Shown in pieces: positions 19,647 through 30,322 of a DNA stretch of 64,000 nucleotides (positions within the stretch are counted from its first letter, which is position 1; every line of letters starts with the position of its first letter). Source of the DNA: DATBAT01 sp963824805 (GTDB taxonomy: Bacteria; Acidobacteriota; Terriglobia; Terriglobales; Acidobacteriaceae). A program made the position numbers and the translations under genes. Under the pieces are notes generated by a model. That model worked only from the letters and a program-made list of their open reading frames with translations, ran no database searches and had not been told where the DNA came from. Location of the stretch: contig CAWGQZ010000065.1 of NCBI GenBank assembly GCA_963824805.1, forward strand, positions 55,456 to 119,455, written 5' to 3'.

Positions 19647-19908
19647 GGAATTGTGGTTTCAGTATGCCACACCGAAGCTTTACGGCTTGGATTTTTGCCC
19701 GGGGTCTCATGACCTTGGAGTAGTGCTCAGTAAAGCAGCCGAGTTTTTAGGGGGAGCCGCACCTAAGTAGTAATCAGCGTGTCTCCAAATGGGCGTTACC
19801 GAAGTATCAGCTTGAGGCGAAAAGTCAGAAAGTCGTTGACGCCACAGCATGCAAGCTAGCATTGCAAAGGCTCTACTGCAAACTCCGTTTCACGGGAAAG
19901 GTGCGAAT

Positions 19909-20541
19909 ATGTTCCGGAAATTTGTTCGGGTGCTTGCTGCTGGGAGTCTGCCGGGCGCTCTGATGGCCGCGGATTCGACGGCAGCCATGATGTATACCAA
20001 TCGCGGCTTGGGTGAATGGGAGTGCAGTGGCCCATTCGTCAGCCGTGTTTCCTGGAGACTTGGTTCAAACCAAGCCGGATTCGGTAGCCAAAATCAATGC
20101 TTTCCGGTTCCAGTGGTTTCCGTCGGTTCGGATTCGTTAGTCAAATTCGACAGCAACAGTCCTTCGGTCGATCACGGTGCGGTAGCAGTGACAACTTCAA
20201 AGAGCATGGCAACGAAGGCCGGGGAAGTTTCCCTCACTCCGGCAACTGGCGCGCCTGGACGGCCTATGAGTTGAAAAACACCAACGGCGACGGGTTCATC
20301 ATGGCCCACAAAGGCGACCTGACCATCAAGATTCCGCAGGTACGCGGACTTTATCGGAAGGTAAGCAGACCACTCGCTATGCTTCCTATCAACAAATAAG
20401 GTGGCGGAGCAGCGCCGGCCGCCGGCGGCGGAGTATTTCGATTCTCCGATCGTGATCGGAATTGGCGTGGCTGCAGTTGCTGGTTTGGTGACTTTGATAT
20501 TAGTGCAGGGTTCGGAACCGGCCAGCCCGTCGACACCGTAA
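19909..20541 (+). pseudogene. secreted FecR-like protein, multiple frameshifts
   Basis: Read across frames this is one secreted protein. It has a signal peptide MFRKFVRVLAAGSLPGALMA, then NGSAVAHSSAVFPGDLVQTK plus PDSVAKINA (FecR-like), GSDSLVKFDSNS and VDHGAVAVTTSKSMATKAG, then WTAYELKNTNG with MAHKGDLTIK, a Gly/Ala-rich stretch (about 20400-20430) and a C-terminal membrane helix DSPIVIGIGVAAVAGLVTLI ending near 20541. At least four single-base shifts separate these pieces. No piece contains an in-frame stop except at shift points, so the protein sense is preserved. FecR-like domains act as periplasmic sensor or scaffold modules; the role here is unknown. A terminator follows directly. Confidence 0.6.
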
Positions 20542-20561
20542 TCTGCAATTTTAGGTATGCC

Positions 20562-20590
20562 AAAGCCCTCTGGGAATCCGGAGGGCTTTT
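20562..20590 (+). terminator. rho-independent terminator
   Basis: AAAGCCCTCTGG (20562-20573) pairs with CCGGAGGGCTTT (20578-20589) around a GAAT loop, with one G-T wobble, and a T run follows. It ends the transcript of the FecR-like gene; the A-rich side makes weak reverse activity possible for the convergent minus-strand gene. Confidence 0.85.
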
Positions 20591-20622
20591 GGTTTCTTGC
20601 CACAAATCGCCGGAGACGAATC

Positions 20623-20958
20623 TTACGCCGGCTCCTTGCTTGCGCCCGGTGCCGTGCCGAAGCTGCCACAACGTCCGCCCATGCCCTGGCGGAACTTTTC
20701 ACGCTCTTCGGGAGACATACGCTCCCATCGCTCCCACATCCGGCGGCGGAAATTTGGACGGTGACCGCCACGGCCACTCACGCCTCCGAACAGGATCCGG
20801 CAGAGCGCCAGAACACCGACCGCTTGCCAGAAGCTAATCTGCCGCCACCCGAACAACGCGGGCAGTAGCCAGTTCCACAGGTGCATGACCACTTCGCCGC
20901 CGATCACGATGAAAAGCGCGATCAGCACCGGGATTAGAAAAAACCATTTCTTCCTCAT
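20623..20958 (-). CDS. small membrane protein, probable partner of the ECF sigma factor
   Basis: 111 residues. A basic N-terminus and a strong hydrophobic helix (WFFLIPVLIALFIVIGGEVV) are followed by a second hydrophobic segment (about 38-60) and a charged cytoplasmic tail with WERWERMSPEEREKFRQGM. Tails of this MSPEEREKF type occur in small proteins encoded next to ECF sigma factors. It lies 10 bases after the sigma gene on the same strand, so the two are co-transcribed, and it may act as an anti-sigma or sensor protein. That role is inference; I recognise no characterised family. Confidence 0.65.
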   Translation of the reverse strand: MRKKWFFLIPVLIALFIVIGGEVVMHLWNWLLPALFGWRQISFWQAVGVLALCRILFGGVSGRGGHRPNFRRRMWERWERMSPEEREKFRQGMGGRCGSFGTAPGASKEPA

Positions 20959-20968
20959 ATCATGTTCC

Positions 20969-21550
20969 TCATTTCTTCAGGAATTCGTCGTAGATGTTCC
21001 GTAACTGCTGGCGTAGGTGCAGCACTGCATAACGCTTGCGGGCGAGCAGGGTGTTCACTTTTACTCCGGTTTCAGCCGAAAGCTCCTTGAAACTGCGCCC
21101 TTCCAACTCGTGGGCGATAAATACTTCGCGCTGCTCATCGGGCAATTCATGAATTGCATACTCCAGCTCGTCCAACAGCAGGTTGCGGACGTAAAGCGCA
21201 TCCGGCCCGGCATCGGGCGAGGGCAAGAGATCTTCGATCCGCAACAGTTCACCGTCTTCGTCTTCCAGGGCCGCGTCGCTGAAGTTCTCCGGCCGCTTCT
21301 TGCGAAAGAGGTCGGTGATGCGGTTGCGCGCCACCCGAAACAGCCAGCCGGTCACGTGCTCAATCGGCATTAACAGGCGGTTGGCTTCCACCAGTTCGTA
21401 GAAAACTTCCTGCACGATGTCCTCAACATCTGAGGGATCGGGCACGCGCCTGCGGATGAAATTGCGCAGCCGGGGTCGCTCTGCCGCAACCACTTCGGAG
21501 ATTCGGCGATCCTGCTCGTCCATCAAGGCGACGCTCGGCGACTCAACCAT
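20969..21550 (-). CDS. ECF-type RNA polymerase sigma factor
   Basis: 193 residues with sigma region 2 (DVEDIVQEVFYELVEANRLL and GWLFRVARNRITDLFRKK) and region 4 (LPDEQREVFIAHELEGRSFK, then LSAETGVKVNTLLARKRYAV). It should direct core polymerase to alternative promoters, perhaps in response to an envelope signal relayed by the small membrane protein encoded downstream. ATG 21550 is preceded by AGGA at suitable distance. The region 4 loop VKVNTLLARKRYAVLHLR is slightly unlike typical ECF proteins (S-V-R replaced by N-T-L), which may reflect its own ECF subgroup. Confidence 0.9.
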   Translation of the reverse strand: MVESPSVALMDEQDRRISEVVAAERPRLRNFIRRRVPDPSDVEDIVQEVFYELVEANRLLMPIEHVTGWLFRVARNRITDLFRKKRPENFSDAALEDEDGELLRIEDLLPSPDAGPDALYVRNLLLDELEYAIHELPDEQREVFIAHELEGRSFKELSAETGVKVNTLLARKRYAVLHLRQQLRNIYDEFLKK

Positions 21551-21707
21551 CCATTCCTGTAGACGGATGGCTGGCGAAAATATTGTAGAGGTCGAAAGCG
21601 ACCGGTTGCTGTGCTATCGCCGGCCGCACATCGACGTCTAAACCTTGCGTAGATTCCTTGGCGAATCTCGATCAAGGATCTCAGTGCGTTGCGCGCAGCG
21701 AGGGTCT

Positions 21708-22178
21708 ATGAACGCTTCTTCCACTGTGGTAACAGCCAACCGCTCGGCACGGCCGGTTCCGGCAATTCTTGTCGGAGGTCTGATTGCCGGGACCATCGAT
21801 GCCTCTCTGGCCTTCTACACTTTTGGATCCAGAATGCCCCAGGGGATCGCCAGCGCACTGATCGGCCGGAGCGCCTTCCAGGGCGGCGCGGCCACCTGGA
21901 TCCTCGGTCTCGCGCTGCACTTTTTCATCGCCCTCTCCATGGCCGCGGCTTACTACGCGGCCAGCCGCAAGCTTCCTTTTCTGATTGAGTACCCTCTGGT
22001 CTGCGGCTTGTTTTATGGGATGGGCTTGTACCTGGTGATGAATCTGGTGGCGGTGCCCCTGTCCGCCATCCATGCCCGCGGCCCGATCGCCCGCGGGGAC
22101 TTGATTGAAGGCCTGTTGGTGCACATGATTCTGATTGCCTTGCCGATCGCATACAGCGTGCGGGCGTTTTCCAACTAG
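21708..22178 (+). CDS. four-helix membrane protein of unknown function
   Basis: 156 residues from ATG 21708, which has GAGGG just upstream; the longer frame from 21645 has no support. Four hydrophobic segments are visible (PVPAILVGGLIAGTIDASLA; ATWILGLALHFFIALSMAAA; YPLVCGLFYGMGLYLVMNLV; LLVHMILIALPIAYSV). A His in the second helix (LHFFIA) and another in the fourth (VHMILI) are spaced as in several small integral membrane families, but I do not recognise it with confidence. The divergent sigma gene and the metallophosphoesterase downstream do not explain its role. Confidence 0.7.
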   Translation: MNASSTVVTANRSARPVPAILVGGLIAGTIDASLAFYTFGSRMPQGIASALIGRSAFQGGAATWILGLALHFFIALSMAAAYYAASRKLPFLIEYPLVCGLFYGMGLYLVMNLVAVPLSAIHARGPIARGDLIEGLLVHMILIALPIAYSVRAFSN

Positions 22179-22222
22179 ATTGCAGGCTCGCAGGCGCCAA
22201 AACCCTTGCCAGCCCCCGCCAG

Positions 22223-22870
22223 GTGACTATCATCCAGAGTAACTTGGCCTTTAATTCAAAAACTGATGACTGCCTGCGCCGGGTCGGTGTCATCGGAGAC
22301 ATTCATGCCGAGGATGAATTACTCGACTTCGTGCTGCGGCACTTCATGACCCTTCAACTGGATACCATTCTCGCGGTCGGGGACATAGTGGACGGCTTCG
22401 GTGATGCGAACCAGGCTTGCGCCCTGTTGCGTAAGTACGAGGTGCTTGCGGTTTGCGGAAATCACGACCGCTGGTGTTTGACCGAGTCAATGCGCACTTT
22501 GCCAGGCGCAACCGCGGAAGGAATTCTTACCCAGGAGACTCGCCAATGGCTTCAAATGTTGCCCAAGACCCGTAGCTTCGAGACCCCTCTCGGCCCGCTC
22601 TTGCTATGCCACGGACTCGGCGCAAACGACATGGCCACCGTCCGTCCACATCATGAGGGCTATGCGCTCGAAGCAAATCTGGACCTCCAGGCATTGCTGA
22701 GGTCGAAACAATATCGCTTTATCGTGAGTGGCCATTCCTATGAACAGTGCAATCTCCCGATTCTTGTCGAGCAATCCTTGAGCGAGCAGACCGAAAGCAA
22801 TCGACTTCGCGTCGCCATTGCACCACTGCCGGTGCAATCTAGACAAACTATCAGATTAGATATAATCTAA
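22223..22870 (+). CDS. calcineurin-like metallophosphoesterase
   Basis: 215 residues with the ordered metal-binding motifs of the family: GDIHAED (about 26), GDIVDG (about 53), GNHDRW (about 80), CHGLG (about 132) and GHSYEQ (about 173). These supply the two-metal site (Asp-x-His, Gly-Asp, Gly-Asn-His-Asp, His, Gly-His). It probably hydrolyses a phosphodiester or phosphomonoester; substrate unknown. No signal peptide, so cytoplasmic. GTG 22223 gives a start just before the domain. The stop codon lies inside the palindromic operator of the Fur-family gene. Confidence 0.85.
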   Translation: MTIIQSNLAFNSKTDDCLRRVGVIGDIHAEDELLDFVLRHFMTLQLDTILAVGDIVDGFGDANQACALLRKYEVLAVCGNHDRWCLTESMRTLPGATAEGILTQETRQWLQMLPKTRSFETPLGPLLLCHGLGANDMATVRPHHEGYALEANLDLQALLRSKQYRFIVSGHSYEQCNLPILVEQSLSEQTESNRLRVAIAPLPVQSRQTIRLDII

Positions 22871-22872
22871 TC
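22854..22872. promoter_or_regulatory. PerR/Fur-type palindromic operator over a -10 box
   Basis: GATTAGAT (22854-22861) and ATCTAATC (22865-22872) are perfect reverse complements around ATA, giving a 19-base AT-rich palindrome close to the 7-1-7 layout of PerR/Fur boxes. It overlaps TATAAT (22861-22866) placed 12 bases before the regulator's ATG. Autorepression by the Fur-family protein is the natural reading. Confidence 0.75.
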
Positions 22873-22878
22873 TTTCCG

Positions 22879-23304
22879 ATGCCCACCGATTCAATCAAAC
22901 AGTCCCTCGAGAGCAGCGGGCTGCGCTGTACTGCGCAGCGTTATGCCGTGATGGCCTTCTTGATGGACCACAAGGGGCATCCCACGGCGGCGCAAATCTT
23001 TAAGGCCGTAAATCGCGTGGATCCACGCTCTTCGCGGGCCACGACCTACAACAATCTGCGCGACCTGGTAAAGGCGGGCTTGGTGAGGGAAGTGGCGGCC
23101 GAAGGCCGCGCTGGACGGTTCGATCTGGAGGGTATGCGCCACCACCATTTCATCTGCGACCGCTGCGGCAATGTGGAGGACGTCGACTGGTACGACGTCC
23201 CCAAACCTGGCGCGCGTTCTCTCGGCAAACGCGTGGTTCGCGAATGCCAGTTAATTTTCCGCGGGTTCTGCGCCAAGTGCGCTCGCCCGCATGCTTCACG
23301 TTAA
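22879..23304 (+). CDS. perR: Fur-family regulator, probably PerR
   Basis: 141 residues. N-terminal winged helix (RCTAQRYAVMAFLMDHKGHP; TAAQIFKAV; SRATTYNNLRDLVKAGLV) and a C-terminal dimerisation/metal domain with RHHHFICDRCGNVEDVDW and a second CxxC in FCAKCARP, giving a four-Cys structural zinc site, plus His residues for the regulatory metal. Fur-type regulators respond to iron, peroxide, zinc or manganese. The katG gene 66 bases downstream and the PerR-like operator argue for peroxide sensing. There is no Shine-Dalgarno site and the -10 box is very close, so the mRNA is nearly leaderless. Confidence 0.85.
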   Translation: MPTDSIKQSLESSGLRCTAQRYAVMAFLMDHKGHPTAAQIFKAVNRVDPRSSRATTYNNLRDLVKAGLVREVAAEGRAGRFDLEGMRHHHFICDRCGNVEDVDWYDVPKPGARSLGKRVVRECQLIFRGFCAKCARPHASR

Positions 23305-23370
23305 TGGTGCGAACTGCGCGGGATGGGTTCGCGGATCATCAAAAGTTTGAACTAATTCAAAGGAAAATAT

Positions 23371-25632
<2,262 letters not shown>

Positions 25633-25639
25633 GGAAAAG

Positions 25640-25656
25640 TGTTTTGTCGTGAAACA
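25640..25656. repeat. parS-like palindrome, copy 1
   Basis: TGTTTTGTCGTGAAACA resembles the ParB site consensus TGTTTCACGTGAAACA with one extra base. Like copy 2 at 32587 it is preceded by AAAG and followed by CATCGTCAT, so the two copies are related over about 25 bases. Confidence 0.35.
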
Positions 25657-25748
25657 CATCGTCATGACATTGGGTAATCGACAGCTAAGCGACCATCCCC
25701 ACATTTTGTTTCGCGAATGCAGGTGCTTACAATCGTCTCGATCCGGAT

Positions 25749-26007
25749 ATGAACAACCCACTGGAAGCTATATTTGCCAGCTGCGACAAACGGCCGATTT
25801 TGCAGGAACCGATTTCTCTGATGTTAACGCGTGCTCCACTGATGGCGACAATGGCCTTCACGCCGTCGTCCGTTGGGGTGATCTTGCGTCCGCTAAATCC
25901 TTATTGATGCGGGCATCGACGTAAACAAGGCCGGGGACCTTGGTTACACGTCCAATCTGGAAAAGCAACGATGACGGTAATTTCGCAATTTGGCGTGGGT
26001 GGCAGCC
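25749..26007 (+). pseudogene. ankyrin-repeat protein remnant, frameshifted
   Basis: Pieces in different frames read as an ankyrin-repeat protein: MNNPLEAIFASCDKRPILQE from ATG 25749, DGDNGLHAVVRWGDLASAKS (one ankyrin helix pair), DAGIDVNKAGDLGYT (the inter-repeat loop), and PIWKSNDDGNFAI. At least two shifts separate them, and nothing recognisable follows about 26007, so the gene also lacks later repeats. In Pseudomonas aeruginosa an ankyrin protein gene (ankB) lies beside a catalase gene and supports its activity; the position here directly after katG is reminiscent of that. It may be sequence error plus real truncation. Confidence 0.55.
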
Positions 26008-26091
26008 CCATTTGGCTTCTTGCGGGCTGCGTGATCTCGGCGGAGAGTATGGTAGTCGACTAGCTACTGCCTTGTCCTCCTGCTATTCTGA

Positions 26092-26172
26092 CCAGCCGCA
26101 AAGCGGCGGCAGATTCAGCCCGGGGCGCAAGCCCCGGTCGAATGTCGACGATGAAGCCCAGCGGGCGGAAGG
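26092..26172 (+). repeat. multi-hairpin intergenic repeat, copy 1
   Basis: Starts CCAGCCGCAAAGCGGCG (first hairpin, GCCGC/GCGGC), continues CAGCCCGGGGC-GCAA-GCCCCGG (second hairpin) and a GCCCAGCGGGCGGAAGG tail. A related copy is at 37187-37270. It supplies the spurious N-terminus of the long frame in front of the amidohydrolase. Confidence 0.6.
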
Positions 26173-26273
26173 ACCTTTTGGAGCAACTCGGGAGTTCTCT
26201 TGCGTCCCTTTCGGGTCTAGATCAAAAGCCACTTGACTCGGCGCTAACACGCGCGGCTGTAATCTTTCGCCGC

Positions 26274-27304
26274 TTGGCGGCTCTTTTCATCTTTAGTTAT
26301 GTCTACGCCGTGGCATCTTCAGCCCAGACCATCCCTGCGGCCGACCATCATGCGCATCTCCAGAGTCCTAAGGCTGCGCGGCTTCTCAATGAAGGAGCAC
26401 GTTTGCACCCGGACGGAGGCTCAACCCGAGAAGGAAAACCCCTATACCGCAAAGGACCTCATCTCCGCGCTTGACGCGGCGGGCGTGCGGCGTGCCGCTG
26501 CGCTTTCCGAAGCGTATCTGCTTGGCACTCGTTTCGTGCATGTTCCCAATGAAGTCGGAAGTGGTCGACCAGGAAAATGACTGGACGCTGCGGCAAGTAG
26601 GCCGATATCCCAAGCGGCTTGTCGGTTTCTGTAGTGTCAACCCGATCCGGCCCTACGCAATGGCTGCCCTTAAGCACTGCGAGCGAATCGGGCTTCGCGG
26701 CGGGCTGAAACTTCACTTGGCAGCCTCGCACTTTCAATTCGAGAACTCCGAAGAGGTTCGCCAACTGCAGGAGGTCTTCCGTGAAGCAAATCGGCTGCGC
26801 ATGCCGATTCTGATTCATCTCCATCCCGATGATGAAAAGTGGGATGGCCGGCGCGACGCTCAGGTTTTCCTGGAACAGGTATTGCCGCTGGCTCCTGACA
26901 TTCCGGTGCAGGTGGCTCACATGGTCGGATGGGGAGGCTACGACCGCAGTGCGGACGCTGCCCTCTCGATTTTCGCTGATAAGTGCTCGTCACAAGCGAC
27001 GGTGTGTAACCGCCTCTATTTCGACATCTCCGCTGTGATCGTGCCGCCGTCGGCAGCCAATGCGCCTCAGGGCAGCGATCTTCGATTCATGTACGAAAAC
27101 CAGAAGGATTTTTCCGAAGGGCCCAAGCGCCTCGCCGCTAACCTTCTACGTATTGGACTCAACCGGATCTTGTTCGCGACCGACTGGCCAATTTCTACTC
27201 CGAAGGACTACATCAAATTATTGCGCACGGACCTGCCGCTCACCCCCGCTGAGATTGACCAAATCTTCAGCAACGTTGCGCCATACTTTCCCGCGGAGCA
27301 TTGA
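26274..27304 (+). pseudogene. secreted metal-dependent amidohydrolase, two frameshifts
   Basis: About 343 residues if rejoined. Probable start TTG 26274 (MAALFIFSYVYAVASSAQT signal peptide), eight bases after TAATCT. The HxH metal motif is ADHHAHLQ, then a frame change near 26400-26440 gives PYTAKDLISALDAAGVRRAA, and another near 26550 gives VVDQENDWTLRQVGRYPKRL. The rest is intact: GLKLHL (metal Lys region), LIHLHPDDEKW, VAHMVGWGGYD and LFATDWPISTP (metal Asp). It is a paralogue of the intact gene at 43300-44256. The TIM-barrel amidohydrolase-2 family covers hydrolases and decarboxylases; substrate unknown. Confidence 0.75.
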
Positions 27305-27505
27305 TCAAAAAGGAGTAGATCGGAGCTCTATCGGCCGTGAGGATCGTCACTTGCTACCCCTTTCGACAAAGTGGTCCGCGCGCACTAAGGCAACTTAAAA
27401 GGGATGCCACCGCCGTCGCCTGGGGCTGCAAGATATACTTCTGGGCTTGAGGGCGAGTTCCTCGCCCGTGCTACCACAGAAATCGGCCTTTAGCCGGGTC
27501 CTTTT

Positions 27506-28672
27506 ATGCTAAACCTCTTTTCACAAAACAACTACCGGCATTTGTTGAGTGGGTTGCGCCTACTGTTTCTTTTTCTGGCCGTTCCATTCGTGGCGGTGGC
27601 GCAGCGGCAAATCAGCCCGCCGCTGCACACTCGTGGCTACCAGATCCTTGATTCCAAAAATCACGTCGTACGCCTCACCTCCGTCAACTGGTACGGCTTC
27701 GACCAAAAGGAATTTGTTCCCGGCGGTCTGGATCACGCGAGCCTGGCTCAAATCGTTGAACAAATTCATGCCCTCGGAGTGAATTGCGTTCGTTTGCCGT
27801 GGGCCAACGAAACATTCGAGAAGAATCCGGTTGTTCCCGACTATGCGGTAAAAGCAAATCCCCAATTTCGCGGCAAGCGCGCTCTCGATGTTATGGACAC
27901 AGTCGTCTCGGCCCTGGCACGCGCCGGTATCATGATTGTTTTGGACAATCATGTTAGCCGCGCAGACTGGTGTTGCAAGGACGACGATGGCAACGGTCTC
28001 TGGTACAGCGCTGACTATCCCGAAGAAAAATGGCTCGCCGATTGGCGGGCCATCGTGTTGCGCTACAGAAATCAGAAATGGGTTGTGGGAGCGGACCTGC
28101 GCAACGAACTTCGCAGTGGCGCGCAATGGGGCGGCAATGATCCACGGCTCGACTGGCATGCAGCCGCGGAACGCGGCGGCAACGTGGTACTTGACGCCAA
28201 TCCGAAACTCCTTGTCATGGTCGAAGGGCCTGAATACTCGACAGATTTCTCGGCGTTCGGCTCGCTGCCGCTAACGCTGAAGGTGCCGAATCGCGTGGTC
28301 TATTCGCCGCACGCGTACTCTTCGGAAGCGCACATATTCACCAGCTACGAAGAGATGAAACAGGTCTTCGACGCGCGCGCTGGTTTCCTGCTTCACCACC
28401 AGCCCGCAGTTCCCCTGTGGGTCGGCGAATTTGGGACTTGCCAGTCGCTCGATTGCGGCGCGAACAGTCAGTGGTTCATCTGGTTTATTCGATACTTGAA
28501 AGAAAAGAATCTCAGCTGGAGCTACTGGCCGCTGAACGGAACACAGTCTTCGGGCTATAGCCGAACCTATGACAGCCTTGAAACGTATGGCCTGCTCACA
28601 CCCGATTATCGGCACATCGCTGCGCCGAAGGTACTCGAGCTGTTTCGCACCATCTCAGTTCCAGGCCCGTGA
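27506..28672 (+). CDS. secreted GH5-family glycosidase (cellulase-like)
   Basis: 388 residues. Signal peptide LLFLFLAVPFVAVA; the mature protein begins near LHTRGYQILDSKNHVVRLT, typical of GH5 endoglucanases. The acid/base Glu is in DLRNELR (about residue 200) and the nucleophile Glu in LWVGEFGTC (about 307). VNWYGF, VRLPWANE and YSPHAYS are further family motifs. It should cut beta-1,4-glucan (or a related glycan) outside the cytoplasm, giving oligosaccharides for the GH3 enzyme. No carbohydrate-binding module is present. A GGGCGAG-TTC-CTCGCCC hairpin lies at 27451-27467 upstream. The frame is intact. Confidence 0.9.
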   Translation: MLNLFSQNNYRHLLSGLRLLFLFLAVPFVAVAQRQISPPLHTRGYQILDSKNHVVRLTSVNWYGFDQKEFVPGGLDHASLAQIVEQIHALGVNCVRLPWANETFEKNPVVPDYAVKANPQFRGKRALDVMDTVVSALARAGIMIVLDNHVSRADWCCKDDDGNGLWYSADYPEEKWLADWRAIVLRYRNQKWVVGADLRNELRSGAQWGGNDPRLDWHAAAERGGNVVLDANPKLLVMVEGPEYSTDFSAFGSLPLTLKVPNRVVYSPHAYSSEAHIFTSYEEMKQVFDARAGFLLHHQPAVPLWVGEFGTCQSLDCGANSQWFIWFIRYLKEKNLSWSYWPLNGTQSSGYSRTYDSLETYGLLTPDYRHIAAPKVLELFRTISVPGP

Positions 28673-28973
28673 GCTAACATCGGAGATCAACAAGTGCCCG
28701 GGCCGCTCACCTGGGCCTGTGCAGTGTCTTTCGCGCCACCGGCTTCGACTTCTTTCGGGAGCCCGTGCGCGTGCTGCGCGCAGCTTGTACTCGCTCTGAC
28801 CAGTCCGCCGCGGTACCTGCGCGTGGCCACAACGATTGAATGGGATATCGCGGGGCACCGGCGCGAACAACAGGATCCCGAGCCGTTTCCACCGGGACGC
28901 GTGTGGTTACCAGGCAGGTTGATAATCGACGTCGCGGACGTAATGGTGATCCGTTCTCGAACTAAATGGTTTT
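28673..28973. other. intergenic region, nothing recognised
   Basis: 301 bases between the convergent GH5 and DUF4256 genes. A frame on the plus strand covers part of it, but its Cys/Pro-rich translation has no family likeness and it runs antisense into the DUF4256 gene, so I do not call it. Confidence 0.4.
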
Positions 28974-29549
28974 CTAGACCCTTAGCGAGCCTCGGAACCC
29001 TCTGGAGGCATAGTAAGATTCCGCACCGTTGTGAAAAAGGAAAATGGTGTCATAGCGGCGATCACAAAAGAGGGCGCCGCCGAGTTGTCTAATAGTAGAA
29101 GGCGTTTTTACCCAACTCGAGGTTTTGGTATCGAACTTCCCGAGCTTTTGCAGCTCTCGATATTGTTTTTCGGTTAAGAGCTCAATTCCCATGGCAGCTG
29201 CCATAGCCATCGCGCTATCTGCCGGTTTATGTTCTTTTCTTGACTCCTGCGCTTCGCGGTCATAGCAGACACTTCTGCGGCCTTTGGGACTTTCCGCTGA
29301 GCAATCATAAAAAATGTATTCGCCTGTCGTTTTATCGTGATCAACAACGTCGGGTTCGCCGCCGGTTCTTTCCATTTCATTGAGTGACCACAGTTTCCCG
29401 GCATCGGCTTTGAGCTTGGCTTGTACTTCATCCCATTCGAGACCTTGATGACGGTTTATATTTTTCTCAAAGCGGGCTTGCAATGCTCTGAGTAGTTCTT
29501 CGCGTTGTCCGCGTGTCAACTGGTTTTTGTTGCCACGAATGTTCTTCAT
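28974..29549 (-). CDS. DUF4256 domain protein
   Basis: 191 residues matching the DUF4256 family end to end: LTRGQREELLRALQARFEKN near the N-terminus, LNEMERTGGEPDVV in the middle and GGALFCDRRYDTIFLFHNGA near the C-terminus. It is cytoplasmic, with no membrane segment. The function of the family is unknown. The neighbouring DUF1801 gene on the same strand ends 67 bases upstream, so they may share a transcript. The C-terminus SYYASRGFRGSLRV is the usual family end. Confidence 0.85.
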   Translation of the reverse strand: MKNIRGNKNQLTRGQREELLRALQARFEKNINRHQGLEWDEVQAKLKADAGKLWSLNEMERTGGEPDVVDHDKTTGEYIFYDCSAESPKGRRSVCYDREAQESRKEHKPADSAMAMAAAMGIELLTEKQYRELQKLGKFDTKTSSWVKTPSTIRQLGGALFCDRRYDTIFLFHNGAESYYASRGFRGSLRV

Positions 29550-29616
29550 ACTTTTATCAGGACCTGCGATGAAGCTCCCCGTTGCCCCATGCTAGATTCG
29601 CGCCTTTTACCAGGCT

Positions 29617-30051
29617 TTAGGGCCGGGATTTTCGCCGCGGTTTCGGCTTGGATTTGCCCTTGAGATTCAGCGCCACGGCAGCACGAATTAGATCCTTCAA
29701 GGCCGCCGCATCGATCTTTTCTCCTTCATGGATATCGATAGCGCGCCTGACATTCCCCTCGAGGCTTGAGTTGAATAGGCCGGAAGGGTCCGGCAGGGAG
29801 GCTCCCTTTGCGAAGGTCAGCTTAACGGCGCTCTTGTAGGTTTCGCCGGTACAAACGATACCGCCACGCGACCAGACGGGCACACCCGGCGAGGTCGCCT
29901 TGGCCCACTTCCACTCTTCAACGATCTCCGGGTCTGCGTGGTGAACGACGTCGCGCACTTTGGCGAGCGTGTTCCCGCGCCAGTCGCCAAGTTCCATGAT
30001 CTTCTGGTCGATGGATGCAGAGGCAGATTCCACCGCGACAGGCCTTTTCAT
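29617..30051 (-). CDS. DUF1801 domain protein 1
   Basis: 144 residues from ATG 30051, chosen because GGGAGG stands 8-10 bases upstream; the longer frame to 30216 has no support. It matches DUF1801 proteins (YdhG-like fold): KIMELGDWRGNTLAKVRDVV, EEWKWAKATSPGVPVWSRGG, ETYKSAVKLTFAKGASLPDP and a Lys/Arg-rich tail KGKSKPKPRRKSRP. The family fold resembles frataxin/iron-binding and methyltransferase accessory proteins but is functionally undefined. A second, different DUF1801 gene is at 53786-54193. Confidence 0.85.
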   Translation of the reverse strand: MKRPVAVESASASIDQKIMELGDWRGNTLAKVRDVVHHADPEIVEEWKWAKATSPGVPVWSRGGIVCTGETYKSAVKLTFAKGASLPDPSGLFNSSLEGNVRRAIDIHEGEKIDAAALKDLIRAAVALNLKGKSKPKPRRKSRP

Positions 30052-30322
30052 ATGCACCTCCCACTCTCTCGCACTTAATTTAGCCGCGCTCTGCCTAACC
30101 TGCAACCACCGCGAATGGAACTGGTGCAATCGCCAGAAAGTATGCTCTTGACAACCACGGGAACCGCTCTTAGAGTCAGGGCTCTTCCTCCTCGCAGTAG
30201 ACTCCTGGGACAACATGGTGTGTCACCCGCTCCGGTCGCATGCGACTTCTTCGCATCGAGCGTGGGGCCACGCGCTGTTGAAGTATTTGTGACTCGCGAG
30301 CGTTTTCAATTGGAGGTCACCA

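Noticed and set aside
18354..19712. 452-codon open frame on the plus strand
   Set aside because: It is exactly antisense to the nucleotide-sugar dehydrogenase, has no family motif, and is a product of GC-rich codon bias.
19690..19908. Possible GEMM-type (cyclic dinucleotide) riboswitch before the FecR-like gene
   Set aside because: Strings such as GTTACCGA and GCAAAGGC appear, but not in the order or spacing of the motif, and no P1 helix could be formed by eye.
28694..29092. 132-codon plus-strand frame after the GH5 gene
   Set aside because: No ribosome site or recognisable domain, and its 3' part is antisense to the DUF4256 gene.
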